Source: Devosia sp. 66-14 (lineage in GTDB: Bacteria; Pseudomonadota; Alphaproteobacteria; Rhizobiales; Devosiaceae). Taken from it: DNA of 64,000 bases. The position numbers were made by a program, and so were the translations under genes. Below, one piece after another: positions 34,611-42,988 of this stretch (positions within the stretch are counted from its first letter, which is position 1; every line of letters starts with the position of its first letter). A model generated the notes under the pieces. It saw nothing but the letters and a program-made list of their open reading frames with translations. It was not told where the DNA came from and searched no databases. The DNA lies in the NCBI GenBank assembly GCA_001899085.1, contig MKVB01000006.1, positions 691,867-755,866 on the forward strand, written 5' to 3'.

Positions 34611-35416
34611 TGGACGGGTTGCCCTTCGGTTGCGATATCGAGCGTCACGCCGGCGGCGCTGCAGATGGCGGCGATGGCAGGCGGAGGCGGCTCGTCGGTG
34701 ACAAAGATGTCGATCTGTTCGAGGTGGCCGATCCGTACCGGCGCGGTGCGGCCGAACTTCATGGCATCGGCCACGAGGATGGTCTTGCGCGCCGTTTCGA
34801 TGATCGCCTGCGCCACCTTCACCTCGCGAAAATCGAAGTCCAGCAGCGTGCCATCGGCATCGATCGCCGAAGCGCCGATCACTGCATAGTCGACCCGGAA
34901 CTGCCGGATGAAATCCACTGCCGCCTCACCCACCACGCCGCCATCGGCATGCCGCACCACGCCGCCTGCGATCACCACCTCGGCGCTCGGCACCTCGCGC
35001 AGGATGTTGGCGGCATTGATGTTATTGGTCACCACCATCAAGCCCGTGTGACGGCGCAGCGCCATCGCCACCTGCTCGGTGGTGGTGCCGATGTTGAGGA
35101 TCAGCGAAGACTCGTCGGGGATCATCGCCGCCGCGGCGAGCCCGATCCGGCGCTTGCCGTCGGCGGCCAGCAGGCGGCGCGCCTCATAGGCGTAGTTGCT
35201 GACCCCGGAGGGATAGGCGGCACCGCCATGCAGGCGGTTCAGCAGCTTCCTGTCGCAAAGCTCGTTGAGGTCCTTGCGGATCGTCTGCGGCGTCACCGCG
35301 AACTGCTGCGCCAGCGCGTCGACATCCACCCGCCCGTGCTGCCGGGCGAGTGCCATGATGTCGTCCTGGCGCTGAGTGAGCGCGTCCAATCCGTCCCCCC
35401 CCTGATATGCTTTCAC
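34607..35416 (-). CDS. glpR: DeoR family regulator of glycerol genes
   Basis: 269 residues from GTG 35416; a TTG nine codons on (35389) is another possible start. The winged helix covers TQRQDDIMALARQHGRVDVD and FAVTPQTIRKDLNELCDR. The sugar-phosphate sensor domain carries LILNIGTTTEQVAMAL and VVIAGGVVRHADGGVVG. As first gene of glpR-glpD-glpK it should repress the operon until glycerol 3-phosphate binds. No glycerol facilitator or ABC importer gene is within the window. Confidence 0.93.
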   Translation of the reverse strand: MKAYQGGDGLDALTQRQDDIMALARQHGRVDVDALAQQFAVTPQTIRKDLNELCDRKLLNRLHGGAAYPSGVSNYAYEARRLLAADGKRRIGLAAAAMIPDESSLILNIGTTTEQVAMALRRHTGLMVVTNNINAANILREVPSAEVVIAGGVVRHADGGVVGEAAVDFIRQFRVDYAVIGASAIDADGTLLDFDFREVKVAQAIIETARKTILVADAMKFGRTAPVRIGHLEQIDIFVTDEPPPPAIAAICSAAGVTLDIATEGQPVQ

Positions 35417-35419
35417 CTA

Positions 35420-35470
35420 TACGCGAAAAAGGTTCGTTTCGGTAGCGAAATGTTCGGATAGGTTTCGTTA
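35420..35470. promoter_or_regulatory. candidate GlpR operator region
   Basis: Five TTCG/CGAA half-sites crowd into about 50 bases just upstream of glpR: GCGAAAA, GGTTCG, TTTCGG, GCGAAATGTTCGG and GGTTTCG. ATGTTCG at 35450-35456 equals the half site of the E. coli GlpR operator. The region also separates glpR from the divergent AEC transporter gene at 35563. Confidence 0.5.
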
Positions 35471-35562
35471 TGCAGCCTAAGATGATGACGCCTCGCTCAG
35501 TCCGTCATTGACCCCCGCCATCATCCCGTGCATCAGGAACAACCCCTCCCGCCGGGCCGACC

Positions 35563-36498
35563 ATGCTCGCTATTCTCAACGTCATCCTGCCGGTTTTCGC
35601 CCTGCTGGCGCTGGGCTATGGCGCCGTGCGGCTCAGGTTGTTCCCCTCCGAGGGGGTGCGCGGGCTGGTGGTGTTCGTGAACAATTTCGCGACCCCGTGC
35701 CTGTTGTTCTACGCCATGCTGAACACCGACTTCGCGACGACGTTCAACTGGGGCGTCATCGTGCCGTTCTATGTCGGGGCGATCGCGGTGTTCGTCATCG
35801 GCATCATCCTGTCGGCCAAGCTGTTCCGCAACAAGCCGGGCGAGGCCGTCGCCTCGGGCTTTTCGGCGATGTTCACCAACACCGTGCTGGTCGGCATCCC
35901 GGTGGTGCAGCGCGCTTACGGGCAGGAAGCGCTGGCGACCGCCTTCTCGATCATCGCCTTCCACGCGCCGGTGCTGATCACCGCCGGCATGGTCACCATG
36001 GAACTGCTCCGCCGCGATGGCGCGCCGCTGCTGAAGACCCTCGGGGTGGCGCTGATGCGGGTCGTCGCCAACCCGCTGCTCTGGGGCATCGCGCTGGGCG
36101 CCGCCGCCAACCTGATGCAGATCAAGCTGATCGAGCCAGCCGAGGCCTTCATCACCATGATGGCGGCCGCCGTCACGCCCGCCGCGCTGTTCGGCCTTGG
36201 CGGCGCGCTGAACGACTACAAGCTGAGCGAGAGCTGGGGCCAGTCGCTGGCCATGGCGCTGCTGAAGCTGATCGTCCAGCCGGCCATCGCCTGGGTGATC
36301 ATGGTGCCGATGCTCCACATCGACCATGACCTCGCCCGCTACGGCGTGCTGCTCGCCGCCATGCCCGCCGGCATCAATGTCTATGTCTTTGCCACCTACT
36401 ACAACCGCAGCGTCCACATCGCCGCCAACACCATCCTGATCTCGACGGTGCTGAGCGTGCTGACGGTAAGCGGGTGGTTGTACCTGTTGGGGCTCTGA
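35563..36498 (+). CDS. AEC family transporter
   Basis: 311 residues, about ten membrane helices in two halves of five, as in auxin-efflux-carrier family proteins. VILPVFALLALGYGAVR starts the first half; GFSAMFTNTVLVGIPVVQRAYG is the conserved crossover region, and AAMPAGINVYVFATYYNR marks the second. Substrates of bacterial members are small organic acids. It is divergent from glpR. Confidence 0.93.
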   Translation: MLAILNVILPVFALLALGYGAVRLRLFPSEGVRGLVVFVNNFATPCLLFYAMLNTDFATTFNWGVIVPFYVGAIAVFVIGIILSAKLFRNKPGEAVASGFSAMFTNTVLVGIPVVQRAYGQEALATAFSIIAFHAPVLITAGMVTMELLRRDGAPLLKTLGVALMRVVANPLLWGIALGAAANLMQIKLIEPAEAFITMMAAAVTPAALFGLGGALNDYKLSESWGQSLAMALLKLIVQPAIAWVIMVPMLHIDHDLARYGVLLAAMPAGINVYVFATYYNRSVHIAANTILISTVLSVLTVSGWLYLLGL

Positions 36499-36502
36499 TC
36501 TT

Positions 36503-36617
36503 CACCTCTCCCTTGGGGGAGAGGTCGGCCGGAGGCCGGGTGAGGAGGCCTTCTTCACGCTCGGTTCTTGCGGCAAGGCCCCCTCACCCTGACCCTCTCC
36601 CCCAAAAGGGAGAGGGG
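36503..36617. repeat. intergenic palindrome, CTCCCCCTTG family, copy 2
   Basis: The arms CCTCTCCCTTGGGGGAGAGG and CCCTCTCCCCCAAAAGGGAG enclose GGCCGGAGGCCGGGTGAGG and GCCCCCTCACC, which also pair. It lies between the convergent ends of the AEC gene and the transglutaminase-like gene. Confidence 0.75.
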
Positions 36618-36640
36618 ACGCTGCGGCCCTCTCCTTATCT

Positions 36641-37434
36641 CTACTGCGCCGCCTCGACGCTCATGGCAAGCACCTGCGGCTCGCCGGCCACCGGGATGGA
36701 GCGGACCGGCATGGTGGAGGTGGCGTCGAGCCCGACGGCGACCCGCACGTGCCTGTCGGTGGGGCAGAGCAGCAGCATCGCATCGAAGCCGATCCAGCCG
36801 AGCCCATCGTCCCAGGCCTCGGCCCAGGCATGCAGCGCCGGCTGCTCGCTGTCGCTGCCGTGGAGATAGCCGGTGACGTAGCGCGCCGGGATTTCCAGCG
36901 CCCGCGCCGCACCGATGAAGCCGTGAGCGTAGTCGCTGGCCGGCGCATGCACGGCGTTGGCCTGCGACTGGCTCTGGCCCTGCCCATCCTCTGCTCAGTG
37001 CCGCCCACCACCTCGGCCACCCGCGCCATCAGGGCGTGCAGCAGCGCGATCCGGTCCTGCCCGGTCCGTGGTGATGCACGGAACTTCGAGGTAATGGCGC
37101 CGGCCGCCTTGGTGGCGGCGGTGGGGCGACGGTAGAGCGCCGGCGGGATGTCGCCGGGGACCCGGCCGATCACCCCGTTGCGGTCGATGGTTTCAACGAC
37201 ACCGGAGACGGTGATCAGCAGCTCAGGCTCGGGCTTGATCTGGTTGACCAGCCGCGCCCGGTTGCCGAACGCATCGGTGAAACTGGCCGCTGTCTCGATG
37301 CCAGGCATCTCGATCGACCATTCGCGCACCGCCTGGGTCGGCCCGCTCACCGGCGTCAGCAGCACGTGCTGCACACCGCGGTTGAGGCCGGGGCCGAGCG
37401 TCAGGCTCATCGAATGTCGGATGGCGATCTTCAT
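36641..37434 (-). pseudogene. transglutaminase-like protein, frameshifted
   Basis: Two frames together make one protein of about 264 residues. The first, from ATG 37434, has the N-terminal transglutaminase-like beta region (MKIAIRHSMSLTLGPG) and LLHALMARVAEVVGGTEQRM; the second continues VHAPASDYAHGFIGAARALE, IPARYVTGYL and LHAWAEAWDDGLGWIGFDA. Restoring one G in the GGG run at 36983-36985 joins them as RMGQGQSQSQANAV. The catalytic His and Asp are present, but the usual Cys (GVCQD) position is Ala. It is the third gene of an ATP-grasp/alpha-E cluster and abuts the alpha-E gene. Confidence 0.8.
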
Positions 37435-38378
37435 CAGTAGAAGTTGTAGCTTTCGGCGAGCGCGTCCGTCATCCGGTTATTGCGGTTGATGAACTCGGTC
37501 AGGAACTCGTGCAGGCCATGCTCGAAGATCTGGTCGACGCTGGCGTCCATCAGCAGCGCCGTCACCGCATCGGCGGCGTCGTGCCCGGCGGTGCGCTCGC
37601 CGTAGATCTCCTCGAGCATGTCGATGGTGCGGTTGATCCATTGCACGCAAAAGATCAGCGAGCGCGGCATTTCGGGCCGGAGGATCAGGTAGTCGGCGAT
37701 GTTCCAGGCCTTGTAGCGGTCATGGTAGACATGCCGGTAGCTGCGATGCGCCGAGGCGGCGCGCAGGATCATCGTCCATTGCTGGATATCGACGTCGCCG
37801 CCGACCATGGTGGCGCGCGGCAGCAGCACGTAATACTTCATGTCGAGAATGCGGGCGGTGTTGTCGGCCCGCTCGACGAAATTGCCGATCTGGCTGAAGG
37901 CATAGCCGGCATCGCGAAGGAAGGTCGAGAGCAGCGCGCCGCGATAGCGGTGGCTCACCTGCTTGACCCAGAACAGCAGTTCCTGGAGCTTGGCGCCGGA
38001 AATGTCGCGCGGCCGGATGGCGGAGAACTCGAGCCAGGCCGCGTTGATCGATTCCCACATTTCGGTGGTCAGCGCCGTCCGCACCGAGCGCGCATTGGTG
38101 CGCGCGGCGAGCAGGCAGGATTTCACCGAGGAATAGTTCTCCTCGTCGAACAGCATGTAATGGGCGACGCTCTGGACGTCGGCCTGCTTGTGCTTGAGGT
38201 TGAAGCCCTCGTCGGCTTCGGCCGCCTGCAGCATCGAGACCAGATGCTCGGATGCGCCGCCTTCGCGCCGCGAGGTGAGGCTCATCCGATAGCCCACCTC
38301 GAACATCCGGGCCATGTTCTCGGCCCGCTCGATGTAACGCGAGAGCCAGAACAGGTTCTGGGCGGTTCTACCGAGCAT
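37434..38378 (-). CDS. alpha-E domain protein
   Basis: 314 residues, almost entirely helical. MLGRTAQNLFWLSRYIERAENMAR is the family's invariant N terminus (quoted in parts), and GNFVERADNTARILDMKYYVLL is the internal repeat of the same R-A-E/D-N motif. It is always found with a circularly permuted ATP-grasp protein and often a transglutaminase-like protein, as here. The cluster is predicted to ligate or modify a peptide, but its product is unknown. The stop and next start share one base. Confidence 0.93.
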   Translation of the reverse strand: MLGRTAQNLFWLSRYIERAENMARMFEVGYRMSLTSRREGGASEHLVSMLQAAEADEGFNLKHKQADVQSVAHYMLFDEENYSSVKSCLLAARTNARSVRTALTTEMWESINAAWLEFSAIRPRDISGAKLQELLFWVKQVSHRYRGALLSTFLRDAGYAFSQIGNFVERADNTARILDMKYYVLLPRATMVGGDVDIQQWTMILRAASAHRSYRHVYHDRYKAWNIADYLILRPEMPRSLIFCVQWINRTIDMLEEIYGERTAGHDAADAVTALLMDASVDQIFEHGLHEFLTEFINRNNRMTDALAESYNFY

Positions 38379-38420
38379 GGTGCACCTCGCGACGAACGCC
38401 GGCAGTCAGCGCAAACATCC

Positions 38421-39842
38421 TCAATCCTCCAGCACCCAGGTATCCTTGGTCCCGCCGCCCTGCGACGAGTTCACCACCAGCGAGCCCTTCTTCAGCGCCA
38501 CGCGCGTCAGGCCGCCGGGGGTGATGCGGATGTCGTCGCCGCACAGCACATACGGCCGCAAATCTACATGCCGTGGGGCGATGCCCTTGTCGACGAAGGT
38601 CGGGCAGGTCGAAAGCGCCAGTGTCGGCTGCACGATATAATTGTCCGGCCGGGCGAGAATCTTCTTTCGGAACTCCTCGCGCATCGCCTTGGTCGAGGCC
38701 GGCCCCACCAGCATGCCGTAACCGCCCGAGCCGTGCACTTCCTTCACCACCAGTTCCTCGAGGTGCTCGAGCACATAGGCCCGCTCGTCGTCATTGGTGC
38801 AGTTATAGGTCGGGACGTTCTTCAGCAGCGCCTTCTCGCCGAGGTAGAACTCGATGATTTCCGGCACGTAGACATAGACTGCCTTGTCATCGGCGATGCC
38901 GGTGCCCGGCGCGTTGACCAACGTCACGTTCCCCGCCCGATAGGCATCGAACAGCCCCGGCACGCCCAGCATGGAATCGGGACGGAAGGTCAGGGGATCG
39001 AGGAAATCGTCGTCGATGCGGCGGTAGATCACGTCCACCCGCTCGGGCCCCTTGGTGGTCCGCATGTAGACCTTGCCGCCATCGACGAACAGGTCCTGGC
39101 CCTCGCACAGCTCGGCGCCCATCTGGTCGGCGAGGAACGAGTGCTCGAAATAGGCCGAGTTGTGAATGCCGGGGGTCAGCACCACGAGGTTGGGCGAGCC
39201 GTTGACGCCGGCCGGCGCGACACTCTCCATCGTCCGCCGGAGCGTTTCGGGGTAGGTCTCGACCGGCGCCACCTTGTAGCGCTGGAACAGTTCGGGGGCG
39301 AGTTGCAGCATCGCCTCGCGGTTCTCCAGCATGTAGCTGACGCCCGACGGGGTGCGCAGGTTGTCCTCGAGCACGTAGAAATCGTCCGGCCCGGTCCTGA
39401 CGATGTCGACGCCGATAATGTGCGAGTAGACGCCGCGCGCCGGATCCAGCCCCATCATCTCGGGACAGAAGGCCGAGTTGTTGAGGATCAGCTTTTCCGG
39501 CACCCGCCCGGCCTTGAGGATCTCCTGGCGATGATAGATGTCGTAGAGAAAGGCGTTGAGCGCCCGCACCCGCTGCTCGATGCCCTTCGAAAGCCGCCGC
39601 CACTCCATCGCCGAGATGATGCGGGGGATGATGTCGAAGGGGATGAGCTTTTCGGTGCCTTCGTTGCTGCCGTAAACGGCGAAGGTAATCCCCAGGCGCC
39701 GGAACAGGGCTTCGGCGTCAGCCGACATCAGACCCAGGGCTTGCGGAGGCTGTTCCTTCAGCCACTCTTCCAGGATGTGGTAGGGCGTGCGGACAGAGGC
39801 ATCCGCATTGGTCATTTCGTCAAACGGCGTTGCGGACATCAA
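38421..39842 (-). CDS. circularly permuted ATP-grasp type 2 protein
   Basis: 473 residues. FDIIPRIISAMEWRRLSKGIEQR, then FCPEMMGLDPARGVYSHIIGVDI and FYVLEDNLRTPSGVSYMLENR are the family blocks in order (each in part). VVKEVHGSGGYGMLVG is the ATP-binding glycine loop and LRPYVLCGDDIRITPGGLTRVAL the C-terminal metal-site region. It is probably an amide-bond-forming ligase. First gene of the cluster with alpha-E and the broken transglutaminase-like gene. From 39843 to 39987 I see no gene. Confidence 0.93.
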   Translation of the reverse strand: MMSATPFDEMTNADASVRTPYHILEEWLKEQPPQALGLMSADAEALFRRLGITFAVYGSNEGTEKLIPFDIIPRIISAMEWRRLSKGIEQRVRALNAFLYDIYHRQEILKAGRVPEKLILNNSAFCPEMMGLDPARGVYSHIIGVDIVRTGPDDFYVLEDNLRTPSGVSYMLENREAMLQLAPELFQRYKVAPVETYPETLRRTMESVAPAGVNGSPNLVVLTPGIHNSAYFEHSFLADQMGAELCEGQDLFVDGGKVYMRTTKGPERVDVIYRRIDDDFLDPLTFRPDSMLGVPGLFDAYRAGNVTLVNAPGTGIADDKAVYVYVPEIIEFYLGEKALLKNVPTYNCTNDDERAYVLEHLEELVVKEVHGSGGYGMLVGPASTKAMREEFRKKILARPDNYIVQPTLALSTCPTFVDKGIAPRHVDLRPYVLCGDDIRITPGGLTRVALKKGSLVVNSSQGGGTKDTWVLED

Positions 39843-39987
39843 CTCCCAAGGGCTTGCGGCCTATCCCACTCGAGCCTCATTGGTACACTTTTGTCGAAAG
39901 GCCACAAGCGCTTCGCTGCGGCTTCGGCGGGATTGTTGAGCGGCGATCTCCGGCGGTTCATTGCCGGCCCTCGCCGCTCGTCGCCGG

Positions 39988-40665
39988 TCAGAAGTGATAA
40001 CTCGCGCGGGCGCGAACGGCGTGGCTGGTGAGGTCGTAGGTGGCGTCGGTGAAGTCGGGCCAGGCGAAATCGCGGTCGCCAAGGTCCGTGTAGCGGTATT
40101 CTGCGCCGATCGACCAGGCGTCCGACACCCTTGCCTCGAGGCCGAGGCCGGCGGTCCAGCCGACATAGAGCTGGCTTTCCTCGTTGCTGGTGAAGGGAGC
40201 GAAGTCCAGCACCGAGGTGGCGGTCACGTCGGCAACGGCGAGGCCGGCGGTGGCGTAAAACAGCAGGCCCCCGGCGTCGTAGCCGAGCCGGCCGCGCAGC
40301 GAGGCCTGCGTACCAATGGTGATGGTTTCGGTGGCGTCGCCATTGCCGGCGTCGTCGCCGGTGATGTTGGCGAAATCGAGATCGGCCTCCACGCCGAGCA
40401 CCAGTTGGTCAATGCTGGTGGCAGCGCCGGCATGGACGCCAACGAGACCGCCGCTCAGATCCCAAGCGTTACGAAACTCGCCGGTTGAAGTGAAGTACTT
40501 GTCCGTCGCGCCTCCGCCGGCACCGGCATGGATGCCGGCGTAAAAGCCATCCCAGAAGCTGTCGGGCGCCACCGGGGCGGGGGCGATACCGAGATCGGCA
40601 GCGTTCGCGGCAGAGCCGCCGCCGAGCAATAGCAGCAGGCCGGTCAGGATTCGGAATTTGGTCAT
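39988..40665 (-). CDS. outer-membrane beta-barrel protein (Omp25/31-like)
   Basis: 225 residues. A signal peptide (FRILTGLLLLLGGGSAANA) is followed by alternating strands typical of an eight-stranded barrel: WDGFYAGIHAGAGGG, VGVHAGAATSIDQLVLGVEA, LRGRLGYDAGGLLFYATAGL, and SIGAEYRYTDLG near the end. The last residue is Phe (VRARASYHF), the signal for outer-membrane insertion. Monocistronic. Confidence 0.92.
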   Translation of the reverse strand: MTKFRILTGLLLLLGGGSAANAADLGIAPAPVAPDSFWDGFYAGIHAGAGGGATDKYFTSTGEFRNAWDLSGGLVGVHAGAATSIDQLVLGVEADLDFANITGDDAGNGDATETITIGTQASLRGRLGYDAGGLLFYATAGLAVADVTATSVLDFAPFTSNEESQLYVGWTAGLGLEARVSDAWSIGAEYRYTDLGDRDFAWPDFTDATYDLTSHAVRARASYHF

Positions 40666-40787
40666 CGTGGTGCCCCAGTGACGAGTTCGTATGGAACGAC
40701 CCTATGATCAGGCACCGGGCGATCAATCGGGCGCAGCGCAGGCGCCCTGAAGAGCCACCTGATGTCCCGTGTTGCCCGGTGGATTCC

Positions 40788-41315
40788 TCAGCGCCAGGCT
40801 TCGAACGGCCCGCCGGCGATGAACGACCAGTACGTCCGGTACTTGCTCGGGCGGTTGGCCGGCACCGTGGCGACGGCGAGGCCGAACTCCTGGAACTTGG
40901 TCGACAGCAGGGTGTCGCGGTGCGCCGGAGACGCCAGCCAGCCCTCGATCGCCTGTTCGAGCGTCGATTGCCCCCCGGCCACGTTCTCGCCCACAGCGCC
41001 TTCGTAACCCGCATTGGTGACGCGCTGGCGCAGGGTGACGCCCAGATCGTGCGACAGGGTATCCTTGGCCGCCATCAGGTTCGACTGGGAGCGCGCGGCG
41101 TTCTCGAGCTTGATGTTGTAGCGCAGCGGCGGCTTGCCGGCAGCGGCACGGGTGCCGTTGATGGCCGCGAGGATGCTGCCCTGGGTCAGCTGGATCGGAG
41201 TGATGCTGGCGGGGCTGCTGCTGCCGGGCGGCTTGGCCGGCGGCACCACCGATGTACAGGCCGAGAGCAATGTCAGGGTAAGAAGAGCAAGAAAACCGCA
41301 GCGCAAAAGCGTCAT
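40788..41315 (-). CDS. CAP/SCP-domain lipoprotein
   Basis: 175 residues from ATG 41315. The signal peptide ends in a lipobox (LTLLSACTS), so the protein should be lipid-anchored. The CAP domain covers ILAAINGTRAAAGKPPLRYN, LSHDLGVTLRQRVTNAGYE, GENVAGGQSTLEQAIEGWLAS and HRDTLLSTKFQEFGLAV. The active-site-like pair of His residues is present (LSHDLG and SPAHRDTLL). Function of bacterial members is unclear. Confidence 0.92.
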   Translation of the reverse strand: MTLLRCGFLALLTLTLLSACTSVVPPAKPPGSSSPASITPIQLTQGSILAAINGTRAAAGKPPLRYNIKLENAARSQSNLMAAKDTLSHDLGVTLRQRVTNAGYEGAVGENVAGGQSTLEQAIEGWLASPAHRDTLLSTKFQEFGLAVATVPANRPSKYRTYWSFIAGGPFEAWR

Positions 41316-41518
41316 AGGCGAGTGTTCCAGAGCAAGGCGGCGGCAGAAGCGCGTAAATCGTGGCGGTGGAATGGCGTTCCACCGGTGTGCAGCACACGGT
41401 TGCGCGAGCCGGGCGCAACTACAAGGCATTTGAAGCTAATTAAGCATGATTTTGCATAGCGCTGGCTGAAGCGAGCCCATGCGCGCACCCTTTGGGTCGC
41501 AGCTGAGGGGCTCGCATC

Positions 41519-41677
41519 ATGCTCGACCAGGAATTCGAACATTTCGACGTCCGCGCCATCACCCGGCACGAGTTGGCACGGCAGGTCCACTACGCCCGCA
41601 ACATGCTGTTCGCGGCGAGCGCCGCATCGCTGACGATCCTGGGCGCCGGCGCCTTTTTCCTGAGCCTGCTGCTGTAG
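41519..41677 (+). CDS. 52-residue membrane peptide
   Basis: ATG 41519 is preceded by TGAGGGG at about 8 bases. Residues 1-28 are charged (EFEHFDVRAITRHELARQVH), then one long hydrophobic helix (MLFAASAASLTILGAGAFFL) runs to the C terminus. That layout, with a good ribosome binding site, supports a real single-span protein. It converges with the sugar-phosphate transferase gene. No family recognised. Confidence 0.55.
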   Translation: MLDQEFEHFDVRAITRHELARQVHYARNMLFAASAASLTILGAGAFFLSLLL

Positions 41678-41701
41678 AACCCGCGACGAGGCCGCGAGGC
41701 T

Positions 41702-42730
41702 CTACGCCTCTGCCTGGCCGTCTTCCGTCAGCGGGGCCCCTGCCCCCGCCCACAAGGCGGCAGCAACCAGCGCCGCGCCGGTCAGCGCCGCGATCACAAA
41801 ACCCCATTCGCGGTAAGCCCCCGCCAGCCAGGCGAGCGGCAGCAGCACCAGCACATTGATGCCGACATAAAGTAGCGTCGCCGTCAGGTGCGAGCCGAAA
41901 CGGCGTTGCAGCGCCTGGTAGGCATGGCGCTTGTGCCCCTCCCAGAAGCGCTCGCGCCTGAGCACGCGACGCGCCAGGGTGGTGAGGCTGTCGGCAAGGA
42001 ACAGGCCGGCGAGGATCAGCCACTGCCAGAGGGTGAGCCAGAAGCTGAGCATGGTGGTGAGGGCGAAGAAGGCCAGCATCAGACCCAGATAGGTGCTGCC
42101 GGCGTCGCCCATGAAAATCCTGGCGGGCGGCCAGTTGAGCAGCAGGAAGCCGAGGCATGCGGCGGCAAGGCCGAGCATCCACCACAGCCGCGGATCGTCG
42201 ATGATGCCGGGTTCGAACAGGTAGGCGAGCAGCGCAGCGCCGGCGAGGAGGAAGATCGCCTCCGACGCAGCCAGGCCATCGATGCCGTCCATGAAGTTGA
42301 ACAGGTTGATCCACAGCGCGCCGCCCAGGGTCAGGAGCACCAGCAGCACCGATTCCGGGACCGGCAGGCCAAGCTGGTCGATCGGCAGCACCGCGACGAT
42401 GGCGCCCATCAGCAGGACCTGCGCGCCCAGCCGCCAGCGCGCCGCGATCGGGCGCTTGTCGTCGGAATAGCCGATAAAGGCGAGCAGGATGCCCGCCATG
42501 ATCACCGGCACCCCGAGCCAGGGCAACAGCAGCGCCATCAGCAGCCCGGCGACCGAACCGCCGGCGACGATGCCCACCCCGCCCCCGCCCGGCGTCGGGG
42601 CCACGTGCGAAGAACGACCGTTCGGCTGCTGCATCAGCCCGAGCTTGCCTGCCCGGCGCAAGATGAACCACGTAGTGAAGAACGAAACGAGCGCCGCGAT
42701 GGCAGCGATGGCAAGGCCGAGTGTGGGCAT
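41702..42730 (-). CDS. MraY/WecA-like glycosyl-1-phosphate transferase
   Basis: 342 residues from ATG 42730; upstream extensions run into repeat DNA. About ten helices. NLFNFMDGIDGLAASEAIF and ARIFMGDAGSTYLGLML hold the catalytic Asp and Mg-binding residues, and EGHKRHAYQALQRRFG the C-terminal His motif. It transfers a sugar-1-phosphate to undecaprenyl phosphate to start a surface polysaccharide or O-antigen. No polysaccharide gene cluster is nearby. Confidence 0.93.
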   Translation of the reverse strand: MPTLGLAIAAIAALVSFFTTWFILRRAGKLGLMQQPNGRSSHVAPTPGGGGVGIVAGGSVAGLLMALLLPWLGVPVIMAGILLAFIGYSDDKRPIAARWRLGAQVLLMGAIVAVLPIDQLGLPVPESVLLVLLTLGGALWINLFNFMDGIDGLAASEAIFLLAGAALLAYLFEPGIIDDPRLWWMLGLAAACLGFLLLNWPPARIFMGDAGSTYLGLMLAFFALTTMLSFWLTLWQWLILAGLFLADSLTTLARRVLRRERFWEGHKRHAYQALQRRFGSHLTATLLYVGINVLVLLPLAWLAGAYREWGFVIAALTGAALVAAALWAGAGAPLTEDGQAEA

Positions 42731-42786
42731 GGGCGCTCCGGGTAACACACCCCAAAGCGGTAATGGCGCAAGCGGAGGGTCCGCAA

Positions 42787-42968
42787 CCCCCTCTCTTGCA
42801 GTTTCTAAGGACTTGGCTGCGCCAAGCCCAAGAAACTGCTTTCTCCCCCGCCAAGGGGGAGAGGGTGCGCGCTGCACGTCCCCGGAACTCCATCTCCCCC
42901 TCGGCGGGGGAGAAAGCGAAATCTTGGGCTTAGCGTTTGCTAAGCCTTAGATTTCGCAAGAGAGGGGG
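42787..42968. repeat. nested intergenic palindrome, CTCCCCC family, copy 3
   Basis: Outer 13-base arms CCCCCTCTCTTGC and GCAAGAGAGGGGG enclose three further hairpins: CTTTCTCCCCCGCC/AAGGGGGAGAG, TCTCCCCCTCGGCGGGGGAGA, and GGCTTAGC/GCTAAGCC. It is the most elaborate copy. It lies between the WecA-like gene and the SDR, both on the minus strand. Confidence 0.8.
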
Positions 42969-42988
42969 TCGTTTCATCCGACAGGAAA

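Noticed and set aside
36641-36952. Independent small gene at the end of the transglutaminase-like locus
   Set aside because: Its sequence continues the upstream frame exactly after one restored base and has no ribosome binding site of its own.
37509-40031. Very long plus-strand open frame (840 codons)
   Set aside because: Shadow of the alpha-E and ATP-grasp genes on the other strand; no domain, and composition typical of antisense frames (His, Arg, Gly, Asp rich).
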